Origin: Aequorivita sp.
Lineage (GTDB): Bacteria; Bacteroidota; Bacteroidia; Flavobacteriales; Flavobacteriaceae
DNA length: 5,236 nt
Direction: 5' to 3'
Assembly: GCA_002733915.1 (NCBI GenBank)
Contig: NVXN01000005.1
Span: forward strand, 78,072 to 83,307
Position 1 is the first letter of the stretch, and every line of letters begins with the position of its first letter. Of the stretch, positions 1 to 4,797 are shown piece after piece. A program made the translations under genes and the position numbers. Below the pieces are notes generated by a model, which saw only the letters and a list, made by a program, of their open reading frames with translations, had not been told where the DNA came from and ran no database searches.

Positions 1-2083
1 CTCCCACGAGACTAACTCATCAACTTTTCAAACGGCTGAAGAAATACCTATAAAAAAAGAATATACGGCTGAAGACATAGCCCACCTAAAGCATCTAAAC
101 TTTGTTGCCGGAATAGCTCCAAACCTTCGCGGTCCATACTCTACTATGTACGTCCGCCGTCCGTGGACCATCCGCCAATATGCAGGGTTTTCTACTGCTG
201 AAGATAGTAACGCTTTTTATAGAAGAAATCTAGCCGCAGGCCAAAAAGGATTATCTGTTGCATTCGACCTTGCCACGCACCGCGGCTACGATAGCGACCA
301 CGAAAGGGTAGAAGGCGACGTAGGCAAAGCTGGCGTTGCCATAGACAGTGTAGAGGATATGAAAATCCTTTTCGACCAAATTCCGTTGGATAAAATGAGC
401 GTTTCCATGACGATGAATGGCGCGGTGCTTCCGATAATGGCGTTCTATATTGTGGCCGCGGAAGAGCAGGGCGTTTCGCCAAAGGATTTGACCGGAACCA
501 TTCAAAATGACATCCTAAAGGAATTTATGGTGCGCAACACCTACATTTATCCGCCTACGCCCTCGATGAAGATTATTAGCGATATTTTTGAATTCACTTC
601 CAAGAATATGCCCAAGTTCAACAGTATCTCCATCTCCGGCTACCATATGCAAGAGGCGGGCGCCACGGCAGATATTGAACTTGCATACACCCTTGCCGAC
701 GGACTTGAATACATCCGCACGGGGATAAAAGCGGGAATGGATATAGACACTTTCGCCCCGCGACTTTCCTTCTTTTGGGCCATCGGGATGAACCATTTTA
801 TGGAAATTGCAAAAATGCGCGCCGCTAGAATGCTTTGGGCTAAGATTGTAAAACAATTTAACCCCAAAAGCGAAAAATCTCTTGCTTTACGAACCCACTG
901 CCAAACCAGCGGTTGGAGCCTTACCGAGCAAGATCCTTTTAACAACGTAGCACGAACCGCAATTGAAGCTGCCGCAGCAGTTTTCGGGGGAACGCAATCG
1001 CTTCACACAAATGCTTTGGATGAAGCAATTGCGTTGCCAACAGATTTCTCCGCACGTATTGCACGGAACACCCAGATTTTCCTCCAGACCGAAACCCAGA
1101 TCACCAAAACCGTGGATCCTTGGGCGGGCAGCTATTATGTGGAAAGTCTTACCAACGAAATCGCCAACAAAGCCTGGGAACTCATAGAAGAAGTAGAAGA
1201 ACTCGGCGGCATGACCAAAGCCATTGAGGCCGGCATCCCCAAACTGCGCATAGAGGAAGCCGCCGCGCGCAAGCAGGCACGCATTGACAGCGGGCAGGAC
1301 ATCATCGTGGGCGTAAACAAATACCGTCTTGAAAAAGAAGACCCGCTACAGATTCTGGATGTGGACAACCAAAAGGTCCGCACCTCGCAGATTGAACGTT
1401 TAAACCGAATAAAAGCAGCGCGCGATACCCAAAAAGTGGAGAAGGCATTGGCAGCAATTACCGAATGTGCAAAGACAGGTGAAGGAAATTTATTAGCTTT
1501 AGCCGTAGAAGCTGCGCGCCACAGGGCAACCCTTGGCGAAATCTCTTCCGCGATGGAAAAGGAATTCGGTAGGTACAAGGCACAGATTCGCTCCTTTAGC
1601 GGCGTTTATAGCAAAGAGATGAAAAAAGATCCAAGTTTTGAAAAAGCAAGACAAATGGCCGATAAGTTTGCGGAACTGGAAGGTCGCCGCCCCCGTATTA
1701 TGATTGCCAAAATGGGGCAGGATGGGCACGACCGCGGTGCCAAGGTGGTAGCCACCGGCTATGCCGATGTAGGTTTTGATGTGGACATAGGCCCACTCTT
1801 CCAAACCCCAGCCGAAGCCGCCAAACAGGCGGTGGAAAACGATGTGCACATCCTGGGCGTTTCCTCTCTTGCGGCAGGCCATAAAACCCTCGTGCCACAG
1901 GTTATTGAGGCCCTAAAAAAGTACGGCCGTGAAGATATTATGGTCATTGTGGGCGGCGTAATACCCGCGCAGGACTACCAATACCTTTTTGATGCCGGCG
2001 CAGTTGCGGTTTATGGCCCGGGCACCCGCATTAGCGATGCTGCTATTGAGATGTTGGGGGTTTTGATTGAGGGGGTGGAGTGA
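1..2083 (+). CDS. scpA: Methylmalonyl-CoA mutase, large (catalytic) subunit, 5' partial
   Basis: Cytoplasmic adenosylcobalamin-dependent isomerase interconverting (R)-methylmalonyl-CoA and succinyl-CoA; also named mutB or mcmA. The frame is open from base 2. The ATG at 146 lies inside the conserved N-terminal segment ([19 protein letters not shown]), so the true start is upstream of the window; 693 residues are visible and probably only some 10-25 are missing. Order: substrate-binding TIM barrel, linker, then C-terminal B12-binding domain. Numbering from M=146 and adding 77 gives the Propionibacterium residues: Tyr12=Y89, Gln120=Q197, Arg130=R207, His167=H244, Arg206=R283, Ser208=S285, His251=H328. 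The Tyr/Arg pair favours methylmalonyl-CoA over isobutyryl-CoA mutase, which carries Phe/Gln there. The cobalamin motif DGHDRG is at codons 1721-1738 (axial His 1727-1729), with the preceding Lys at 1709-1711 and SSLAAGH and GG motifs following. A small-subunit partner gene would be expected upstream. G+C is roughly 50 percent by eye. No terminator follows the stop. Confidence 0.98.
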   Translation, partial: SHETNSSTFQTAEEIPIKKEYTAEDIAHLKHLNFVAGIAPNLRGPYSTMYVRRPWTIRQYAGFSTAEDSNAFYRRNLAAGQKGLSVAFDLATHRGYDSDHERVEGDVGKAGVAIDSVEDMKILFDQIPLDKMSVSMTMNGAVLPIMAFYIVAAEEQGVSPKDLTGTIQNDILKEFMVRNTYIYPPTPSMKIISDIFEFTSKNMPKFNSISISGYHMQEAGATADIELAYTLADGLEYIRTGIKAGMDIDTFAPRLSFFWAIGMNHFMEIAKMRAARMLWAKIVKQFNPKSEKSLALRTHCQTSGWSLTEQDPFNNVARTAIEAAAAVFGGTQSLHTNALDEAIALPTDFSARIARNTQIFLQTETQITKTVDPWAGSYYVESLTNEIANKAWELIEEVEELGGMTKAIEAGIPKLRIEEAAARKQARIDSGQDIIVGVNKYRLEKEDPLQILDVDNQKVRTSQIERLNRIKAARDTQKVEKALAAITECAKTGEGNLLALAVEAARHRATLGEISSAMEKEFGRYKAQIRSFSGVYSKEMKKDPSFEKARQMADKFAELEGRRPRIMIAKMGQDGHDRGAKVVATGYADVGFDVDIGPLFQTPAEAAKQAVENDVHILGVSSLAAGHKTLVPQVIEALKKYGREDIMVIVGGVIPAQDYQYLFDAGAVAVYGPGTRISDAAIEMLGVLIEGVE

Positions 2084-2099
2084 AAATTTTTAATATATT

Positions 2100-2948
2100 A
2101 TGATTATGGAATATAAATATGATGTAACATTATCTTTTGCTGGAGAAGATCGCGAATACGTTGAAAAAGTTGCACAGATATTAATTGATGAAAAAATTAA
2201 AGTTTTCTATGATAAGTTTGAAGAAGTGGATTTGTGGGGGAAAGATTTAGGAGTTCATTTTGATTATGTCTATAGGAAAGGAGCGAAGTATTGTGTCCCT
2301 TTTATTTCAAAATCTTATAAAGATAAAATCTGGACAAATCACGAAATAAAAACTGCCATATCTAGATCGATTGAAACAAATGTTGAATATATTTTGCCAG
2401 CTCGTTTCGATGATACTGAAATTGATGGTATTAGGCCTACATTAGCTTTTATAGATTTAAGAAAAGTTACTCCAGAAAAATTTGCTCATTTAATTATGAA
2501 AAAGTTAGAAAAAGAGCCTACAATCCCATTGCCAGAACAACTTCAAGAAGATGAAGAGAAATTTTACCTAGGAGTTAAGATTTTTGCTTCCATAAATTCT
2601 AAAAAATTAGAAGGTGTAGGTTTAGGAATTAATTTTACAAACAAAAATACTGAGCATAGATATATAAACGAACCTTATTTCGAAGTAAGTGAAAATGTAG
2701 TAAATAGCGGAACTAATACTTTTTTTTTAGTTGATAAAACTGCTCCAGTAAGTTTTCCTAATAAATTAGAATATGGACAATCTGTTTCGGTAACTTATAA
2801 ATTAAAACAAGCATCTATGGATATGTGGGAAGGATTACCAAATGATGCAACCGTACAATCATTTTTAACCACGAGTTTAGGAGAAAAATTTAAATCAAAT
2901 AAAGTTGATGTAAAAAAAATTATTAATCTCATGAAGGAATTAAAGTGA
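2100..2948 (+). CDS. TIR-domain protein with C-terminal beta-sandwich-like domain
   Basis: A 282-residue protein. Residues about 5-137 form a TIR domain: opening strand with LSFAGEDR (11-18), VFYDKFE (35-41), a hydrophobic strand YCVPFIS (64-70), and WTNHE (78-82), where Glu82 fits the catalytic glutamate of bacterial TIR NAD+ hydrolases. Residues about 154-270 have alternating beta-strand character, ending in a stretch (DATVQSFLTTSLGEKFKS) like Ig-like or beta-sandwich ends in other bacterial hypotheticals; the fold is inferred. No signal peptide or membrane segment is seen, so it is probably cytoplasmic. Known TIR enzymes of this type deplete NAD+ or make cyclic ADP-ribose signals in anti-phage defence; that role here is inference. 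ATG at 2100 and 2106 are both possible; 2106 (MEYKYDV) is a natural TIR start. Neither has a Shine-Dalgarno. It lies 16 bases after the mutase stop and is much A+T-richer, suggesting transfer. A 9-T run at 2720-2728 is a slippage-prone spot. TIR call is firm; function moderate. Confidence 0.88.
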   Translation: MIMEYKYDVTLSFAGEDREYVEKVAQILIDEKIKVFYDKFEEVDLWGKDLGVHFDYVYRKGAKYCVPFISKSYKDKIWTNHEIKTAISRSIETNVEYILPARFDDTEIDGIRPTLAFIDLRKVTPEKFAHLIMKKLEKEPTIPLPEQLQEDEEKFYLGVKIFASINSKKLEGVGLGINFTNKNTEHRYINEPYFEVSENVVNSGTNTFFLVDKTAPVSFPNKLEYGQSVSVTYKLKQASMDMWEGLPNDATVQSFLTTSLGEKFKSNKVDVKKIINLMKELK

Positions 2949-2971
2949 AATTTGATTAAAATGAACATGTT

Positions 2972-3154
2972 ATGACTACATATGAAAAATACAAATTGAT
3001 CATTCTATCAATATTCTGCTCCATCGCTCTTTTTTTAATCTATAATCTATCTGAAAATGGGCGATATATTCAGAATGAAAGAGGTCTTGTTATTGACAGC
3101 AGAACGGGAAATGTATATTTATCTACCGATCGTCTTATAGAAAAAGAAAAATGA
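2972..3154 (+). CDS. Small single-pass membrane protein, function unknown
   Basis: A 60-residue protein. A short charged N-terminus (YEKYK, 4-8) precedes one hydrophobic helix at about residues 9-26, then a polar C-terminal tail containing GRYIQ (30-34) and VIDSRTGNVY (40-49). This tail resembles the short GRY...VIDT.TG.VY pattern of many small bacterial membrane proteins with one N-terminal helix and a little beta-hairpin; that likeness is from memory, not a search. It lacks a lipobox and an obvious signal-peptidase site, so it is best read as membrane anchored. ATG 2972 is chosen because ATG 2961 in the same gap runs into a stop within five codons. No Shine-Dalgarno is present. It starts 23 bases after the TIR stop, on the same strand and with the same low G+C, so co-transcription is likely. 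It could be a partner of the TIR protein or merely a neighbour. Confidence 0.68.
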   Translation: MTTYEKYKLIILSIFCSIALFLIYNLSENGRYIQNERGLVIDSRTGNVYLSTDRLIEKEK

Positions 3155-3166
3155 AAACTATAATGC

Positions 3167-3176
3167 TACTATAGTA
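3167..3176. repeat. 10-bp perfect palindrome in the gap after the 60-aa gene
   Basis: TACTATAGTA reads the same on both strands. It overlaps a second weak dyad: ACTATA (3157-3162) pairs with TATAGT (3170-3175) around a 7-base loop. Both are A+T-rich and no T-run follows, so this is not a convincing terminator; an operator half-site pair is possible but unsupported. Confidence 0.3.
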
Positions 3177-3183
3177 ATAAGTT

Positions 3184-3212
3184 CCCCTCCACTACCACAA
3201 CCCTCCCCACCC
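3184..3212 (-). other. C-rich tract, potential G-quadruplex on the minus strand
   Basis: In an otherwise A+T-rich gap, the + strand carries C-runs of 4 (3184-3187), 3 (3201-3203), 4 (3205-3208) and 3 (3210-3212) with almost no G. The complement therefore has four runs of at least three G with loops of 1, 1 and 13 bases, a loose G-quadruplex pattern. It ends 19 bases before the TTG start at 3232. No other feature explains it. Whether it folds is unknown. Confidence 0.35.
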
Positions 3213-3231
3213 TTACAAATAAATATTAACC

Positions 3232-3561
3232 TTGAGTAAAACAAAAATTTTGAAAGTTGATAGTATCTTTTGGAATAAAATTTTAGGAATATTTATTATC
3301 ATTCTGAATTCCTTTTATGTACTCTACGGAGTTTCATTTTTCTATGCTAAATACATTGCTCACTTAATTAATATTGTAAACTTTAATAATGTAACGCTGC
3401 TCTTTTTTGTTTTAATGGGAATTATCGGAATGAATATCGGTTACAGAGTCTTTATACTTAGGCTTACAATAAAATGGGGGTTAACACTTAGCTTTTTATT
3501 TATAAGTATATTCATATTTATCTTTTACATCAATTTTATGTATCCGTGGATTTCTCACTAA
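3232..3561 (+). CDS. Small multi-pass membrane protein with TTG start
   Basis: A 109-residue, very hydrophobic protein that I do not recognise. Predicted membrane segments lie at about residues 17-38, 54-76 and 82-104. A positively charged N-terminus (MSKTKILK) and the basic short loop RLTIK (77-81) between segments 2 and 3 suggest, by the positive-inside rule, a cytoplasmic N-terminus and an outside C-terminus. TTG 3232 is chosen because an in-frame stop sits at 3220-3222 and the first in-frame ATG is at residue 62, within segment 2; TTG-AGT-AAA (Met-Ser-Lys) is a typical beginning. No Shine-Dalgarno, but an A/T-rich leader. Its G+C is as low as that of the two preceding genes, so it probably belongs to the same acquired block, although 77 bases containing a C-rich tract separate it from the 60-aa gene. 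It lacks the enzymatic motifs I would look for. It may be a holin-like or pore-type partner, or an unrelated orphan; the sequence cannot decide. Confidence 0.62.
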   Translation: MSKTKILKVDSIFWNKILGIFIIILNSFYVLYGVSFFYAKYIAHLINIVNFNNVTLLFFVLMGIIGMNIGYRVFILRLTIKWGLTLSFLFISIFIFIFYINFMYPWISH

Positions 3562-3562
3562 T

Positions 3563-3588
3563 GCGCTTTTGTAAAACGTGCTCATTTA
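3563..3588 (+). repeat. Flanking element copy 1 (GCGCTTTTRTAAARCGTRCTC)
   Basis: Begins just after the stop of the 109-aa gene. GCGCTTTTGTAAAACGTGCTC followed by ATTTA matches 4080-4106 with three substitutions and one inserted C. The TTTT/AAAA centre is an imperfect short hairpin. It sits about 70 bases before the A+T-rich array, so the two copies bracket that array. Confidence 0.6.
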
Positions 3589-3660
3589 AAAGCCTCGGCT
3601 GAATCCTGTTACCGCTACCCACAAGCTCGTGGCCGCAAGTCAAACACCACTTTTATAAAA

Positions 3661-3981
3661 CAAATGGGATATAAATAGCACCATTTAATTTATAATATAA
3701 CCCAATTGGATTATAATGTAATCCATTTAGTTTATGATTATAACTCAATTGGTTTATAAAGTAACCCATAAGGCTTATAAAAAGAATCCAAATAGATTAT
3801 AATATAACCTTTTTAGCTTATAATTATAACCTATTCGGGTTATAAAGTAATCCCTTTAGCTAATAATCATAAGCCATTTGGTTTATAAAGTAACCCAATT
3901 GGAATATAATATAACCTATTTGGAGTATAATGCTAACCATTCTGTTTATGATTGTAAACCATTCGGGTTATAAAGGAACCC
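3661..3981. repeat. A+T-rich tandem array, 15 units of 21-22 bp (43-bp dimers)
   Basis: Degenerate unit with the consensus TTATAATRTAACCCATTTGG, close to self-complementary. TATAAT/TATAAA-like cores start at 3670, 3691, 3712, 3733, 3755, 3776, 3798, 3819, 3841, 3862, 3884, 3905, 3926, 3947 and 3969, giving spacings of only 21 or 22 and a mean of about 21.4. Every second unit is more alike (GGTTTATAAAGTAAC types at 3755, 3841, 3884, 3969), while the others tend to TTTAG plus TTATGAT or TTATAAT, so the real period is a 42-43 bp dimer. CCAATTGG and GGTT...AACC dyads alternate. There are no unique spacers, so it is not CRISPR. Non-coding; function unknown. Confidence 0.88.
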
Positions 3982-3985
3982 CACT

Positions 3986-4002
3986 AGCGCGAGCGTCGCG
4001 CT
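3986..4002. repeat. GC-rich hairpin AGCGCGA-GCG-TCGCGCT
   Basis: A perfect 7-bp stem with a 3-base loop, immediately after the last array unit and strongly G+C-rich against an A+T-rich background. No T-run follows on either strand, so it is not a standard terminator. The preceding CCCACTAGCGCG (3980-3991) recurs with one mismatch at 4071-4082, and CCCACTAGC recurs at 4422-4430. Confidence 0.55.
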
Positions 4003-4045
4003 CCAGACTCACGTCTCACAACTCAACCAAACCGTACTAAAATAT

Positions 4046-4058
4046 TTCACTATCTTTG
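4046..4058 (+). promoter_or_regulatory. Candidate flavobacterial -7 promoter box (TATCTTTG), orphan
   Basis: TATCTTTG (4051-4058) is an exact TAnnTTTG match, preceded by TTCAC. The 12-mer TTCACTATCTTT recurs exactly upstream of the DinB gene (4755-4766). No TTG -33 element is visible at the usual distance, and no gene begins for more than 450 bases downstream. It could drive a non-coding transcript or be a relic. Confidence 0.35.
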
Positions 4059-4079
4059 AAAGAAACAATTCCCCCTAGC

Positions 4080-4106
4080 GCGCTTTTATAAAGCGTACTC
4101 CATTTA
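4080..4106 (+). repeat. Flanking element copy 2, with CGCTTT/AAAGCG hairpin
   Basis: GCGCTTTTATAAAGCGTACTC followed by CATTTA, the diverged partner of 3563-3588. In this copy 4081-4086 and 4090-4095 form a perfect 6-bp stem around TAT, whereas copy 1 has a mismatch there. It lies about 100 bases after the array end, so the pair brackets array plus hairpin. Confidence 0.6.
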
Positions 4107-4291
4107 CAAATCAAACCTCGCCCCTCAAGACTACCGTTCGTACCCTCCAAAACACCTTCACGCCCCATTACTCCTCCCAATTAGACTATTAATCAAAAAA
4201 ACTTGCAAAACGACCTCTCAATGTTGTATATTTAATTTTCCTTTCTATATCCGCCACTGGATTATACGCTATAAGAGAAATTTTCCCTTTC

Positions 4292-4357
4292 GTAAGCCGA
4301 CTCCATGCCGATCGTAAGCCGACTCCATGCCGACTACAAGCCGACTCCATGCCGATT
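4292..4357. repeat. Triple 22-bp tandem repeat with 11-bp phased GCCGA
   Basis: Three units (4292-4313, 4314-4335, 4336-4357) share the perfect 18-base core AAGCCGACTCCATGCCGA and differ only in the four linker bases. Each core holds GCCGA twice, so GCCGA starts at 4296, 4307, 4318, 4329, 4340 and 4351, exactly 11 bp apart. The near-identity of the units points to recent expansion or strong constraint. The unit length is not a multiple of three and no frame here looks coding. It resembles a cluster of protein-binding sites on one helical face; no known operator is recognised. Confidence 0.85.
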
Positions 4358-4461
4358 ATACCCCATAGATACTCCCTAGATTCTTCTTAATACCTTATAT
4401 TAACGCAATAATTTCTCTATTCCCACTAGCACCAGCCCTGTGTAGTGAATCCAAAAGTTTC

Positions 4462-4469
4462 TATATTTG
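4462..4469 (+). promoter_or_regulatory. Candidate -7 promoter box (TATATTTG) for the small ORF
   Basis: An exact TAnnTTTG match 57 bases before the ATG at 4527, the right side and distance for a leader of about 50 bases. No clear TTG -33 element is seen upstream, and A+T-rich DNA gives such boxes by chance, so support comes mainly from its place before an ORF that ends in a terminator. Confidence 0.35.
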
Positions 4470-4526
4470 AATGATAGCCAAAATCAACATTAACTGCCTG
4501 ACGACCTGTACAACAAATCCCTTGAA

Positions 4527-4706
4527 ATGGGCAAAAAGGCCAAATGCAAAGGCGAAGCCGCAAAGGCAAAATTAGATCAGGATCCAAACAATGCCCAAGC
4601 ACAGTTGGATTTAGAACAAGCAACCAATTTTATAAAATTCCACCGCGAGCAATCCGGCGATGAGGAAAAATTCCGAAACGATTTGGCAGACTATACCTGT
4701 CCGTAA
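4527..4706 (+). CDS. Small lysine-rich hypothetical protein (59 aa), or 3' remnant of a gene
   Basis: A 59-residue, charged, probably helical protein beginning MGKKAKCKGEAAKAK and ending DLADYTCP. It has two cysteines (residues 7 and 58) and no signal peptide or membrane segment. I recognise no family. Codon choice and G+C (many GCC, GGC, AAC) resemble the mutase and DinB genes rather than the A+T-rich TIR block. The frame is open from 4494, after an in-frame TAA at 4491-4493, so ATG 4527 is the first normal start; 11 sense codons before it also read as plausible protein (LPDDLYNKSLE). ATG 4471 in another frame gives MIAKININC before meeting this region, so a single frameshift near 4495 could have broken a protein of about 79 residues. 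A rho-independent terminator starts three bases after the stop, which supports a real or recently real gene. An intact small gene and a decayed gene end are both possible. Confidence 0.5.
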   Translation: MGKKAKCKGEAAKAKLDQDPNNAQAQLDLEQATNFIKFHREQSGDEEKFRNDLADYTCP

Positions 4707-4709
4707 CAT

Positions 4710-4739
4710 AAACGCTCCCACAGGGGCGTTTTCCTTTTT
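4710..4739 (+). terminator. Rho-independent terminator after the small ORF
   Basis: AAACGC (4710-4715) pairs with GCGTTT (4726-4731), extended by CCC (4717-4719) with GGG (4723-4725) around an ACA loop, leaving T4716 bulged (or a G-U pair in an alternative register). A T-rich tract TTTTCCTTTTT follows (4729-4739). It separates the small unit from the DinB gene. Confidence 0.85.
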
Positions 4740-4754
4740 ATACCAATTAAGCAA

Positions 4755-4767
4755 TTCACTATCTTTA
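4755..4767 (+). promoter_or_regulatory. Probable promoter of the DinB-family gene
   Basis: TATCTTTA (4760-4767) matches TAnnTTTG except for the last base and lies 30 bases before the ATG. It sits between a strong terminator and the gene, where a promoter is required. The preceding TTCAC is shared with the orphan box at 4046. No clear TTG -33 element is seen. Confidence 0.5.
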
Positions 4768-4788
4768 CATTCAACATTCAACATTCAA
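4768..4788 (+). repeat. Triple heptamer (CATTCAA)x3 in the DinB leader
   Basis: Three perfect CATTCAA copies in a row fill most of the stretch between the -7 box and the ATG, ending 9 bases before the start. Such a tract can change copy number by slippage and would then change leader length. The purine-poor leader contains no Shine-Dalgarno, as is usual for Bacteroidota. Confidence 0.75.
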
Positions 4789-4797
4789 CAATCTTTT

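Larger units (their letters stand above)
3562..4526. other. Gene-free, repeat-rich intergenic region (about 1 kb)
   Basis: No reading frame on either strand looks coding here. Contents in order: one copy of a 26-27 bp element, a C-rich stretch with a tiny AGCC/GGCT hairpin at 3591-3600, the A+T-rich phased array, a GCGCGA hairpin, a TATCTTTG promoter-like box, the second copy of the 26-27 bp element, a G-poor C-rich stretch (about 4100-4175), the triple 22-bp repeat, and an A+T-rich lead-in to the small unit beginning at 4462. The sub-features are listed separately. Confidence 0.75.

Noticed and set aside
963..1187. Plus-strand 74-codon ORF in another frame of the mutase
   Set aside because: It lies wholly inside the conserved mutase frame and has no independent start signal or recognisable product.
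1135..1578. Minus-strand ORFs within the mutase gene (this one 147 codons, others similar)
   Set aside because: All overlap highly conserved mutase sequence in antisense and have serine/arginine-rich shadow composition typical of the complement of coding DNA.
3591..3600. AGCC-TC-GGCT followed on the minus strand by TTTTAAA as a minus-strand terminator
   Set aside because: The stem is only 4 bp with a 2-base loop, and no minus-strand gene ends nearby.
3661..3981. The array as a CRISPR locus
   Set aside because: Repeats are contiguous and degenerate with no unique spacers of constant length, and no cas gene is in the window.
3661..3981. The array as integron attC sites
   Set aside because: There is no integrase, no gene cassettes between units, and the units are far shorter than attC sites.
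4203..4234. TTG (4203) with 21 bases to TATATTTA (4227-4234) as a promoter
   Set aside because: The spacing is acceptable but the box lacks the final G, the region is A+T-rich, and the next ORF is nearly 300 bases away, so it is too weak to list.
4426..4623. Minus-strand 65-codon ORF
   Set aside because: It lies antisense across the lysine-rich small ORF, has no promoter or terminator of its own, and reads as a cysteine/proline-rich shadow product. The + strand reading has host-like codons and a terminator right after its stop.
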